Below, in pieces: positions 43,228-43,691 of a stretch of 43,691 bases of DNA (the stretch's first letter is position 1; the number at the start of each line of letters is the position of its first letter). Under the pieces are notes generated by a model. The model saw only the letters and a program-made list of their open reading frames with translations. It was not told the DNA's origin and did not search any database. A program made the position numbers and the translations under genes. The stretch spans positions 1-43,691 of the forward strand of contig JAJPIE010000058.1 of NCBI GenBank assembly GCA_021324935.1. Direction: 5' to 3'. The stretch comes from Acidobacteriota bacterium. GTDB lineage: Bacteria; Acidobacteriota; Terriglobia; Acidiferrales; UBA7541.

Positions 43228-43691
43228 TCAATCGATGCACACTTGCCGCAGCAACTTGAAATCGCTCAGCATTTTTCCCGTGCCCAGCACCACCGAAGCC
43301 AGCGGATCGTCCGCAATCGACACCGGCAGCCCGGTCTCCTCGCGAATGCGCTTGTCCAGATTCTTCAGCAGCGCCCCGCCGCCGGTTAGCACGATGCCGC
43401 GGTCGCTGATGTCCGCGGAAAGTTCCGGCGGCGTGCGCTCCAGCGCCACGCGCACTGCATTCAAAATCGTCGCCACGCATTCGCTCAGCGCCTCGCGGAT
43501 TTCGCTGTCGTCGATCGTCACTGTGCGCGGCACGCCTTCGATTAGGTTGCGTCCCTTCACTTCCATTGTCAGCGGCTTTTCCAGGGGATATGCCGAGCCG
43601 ATCTCCATTTTGATCTGCTCCGCGGTGCGCTCGCCCACCAGCAGGTTGTACTTCCGCTTCAAATACTGCATCACCGCTTCGTCCATCTCGT
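43228..43691 (-). CDS. mreB: Rod-shape-determining protein MreB, C-terminal part
   Basis: Bacterial actin that guides the elongasome, truncated by the window edge; about 154 C-terminal residues are present. Diagnostic segments are QYLKRKYNLLVGERTAEQIKM-like helix, MEVKGRNLIEGVPRTV, and RGIVLTGGGALLKNLDKRI with the adenosine-binding GGG, ending DFKLLRQVCID. No sign of a frameshift. It heads the mreB-mreC-mreD order on the - strand. Confidence 0.96.
   Translation of the reverse strand, partial: EMDEAVMQYLKRKYNLLVGERTAEQIKMEIGSAYPLEKPLTMEVKGRNLIEGVPRTVTIDDSEIREALSECVATILNAVRVALERTPPELSADISDRGIVLTGGGALLKNLDKRIREETGLPVSIADDPLASVVLGTGKMLSDFKLLRQVCID

Overview
The window is a 43.7 kb piece of a GC-rich bacterial chromosome. 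It most likely comes from an Acidobacteriota member. That inference rests on the 1334-residue TonB-dependent receptor with an N-terminal carboxypeptidase-regulatory-like domain, the many secreted hydrolases (aminopeptidase P, CocE-type hydrolase, amidohydrolase, YncE/phosphoesterase fusion), the orphan Tat-exported molybdenum hydroxylase, and the abundant short palindromic repeats between genes. No rRNA, tRNA, CRISPR array, transposase or phage gene was seen.

Layout, left to right. (1) 0-2 kb: the lysine/peptidoglycan precursor genes dapA and dapD overlap on the + strand. (2) 2-8 kb: the large TonB-dependent receptor, then purB. (3) 8-17.4 kb, mostly - strand: efp with a promoter, a long structured leader and a strong terminator; secreted Xaa-Pro aminopeptidase; a small + strand cytochrome c; a remnant of a membrane transporter; a secreted CocE-like hydrolase; a Rossmann-fold protein of unknown role; and a Tat-exported molybdopterin subunit without its partner. 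(4) 17.5-20.2 kb: a compact three-gene + strand operon coding for a PA2779-like small membrane protein, a C39-like cysteine peptidase, and an outer-membrane protein with TPRs, a POTRA-like segment and an Omp85-like barrel. (5) 20.2-23.4 kb, - strand: a photoactive yellow protein homologue with the chromophore cysteine kept but several pocket residues changed, then coaE, folD and a hexose-6-phosphate mutarotase. (6) 23.5-30.1 kb: a sulfite-oxidase-like molybdoprotein, a secreted amidohydrolase, a YncE propeller/phosphoesterase fusion and an FAD monooxygenase. (7) 30.2-43.7 kb: the cell-shape locus (mreB, mreC, mreD, mrdA, rodA) followed by RNase E/G, all on the - strand. It is interrupted by a block holding a - strand hypothetical gene and + strand thrC, a P-loop kinase and an HlyD-like adaptor gene.

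The candidates for undescribed biology are the C39 peptidase/TPR-Omp85 operon, which looks like a processing-and-export system, and the photoactive yellow protein with an altered pocket. Next come the RNase E/G whose S1 domain carries an insert of about 550 residues with RGG-like and acidic segments, the structured leaders of efp and rng, and a family of CTTYAG-centred palindromes scattered between genes.

All functional calls come from reading motifs and lengths by eye. No database search, structure prediction or folding program was run.
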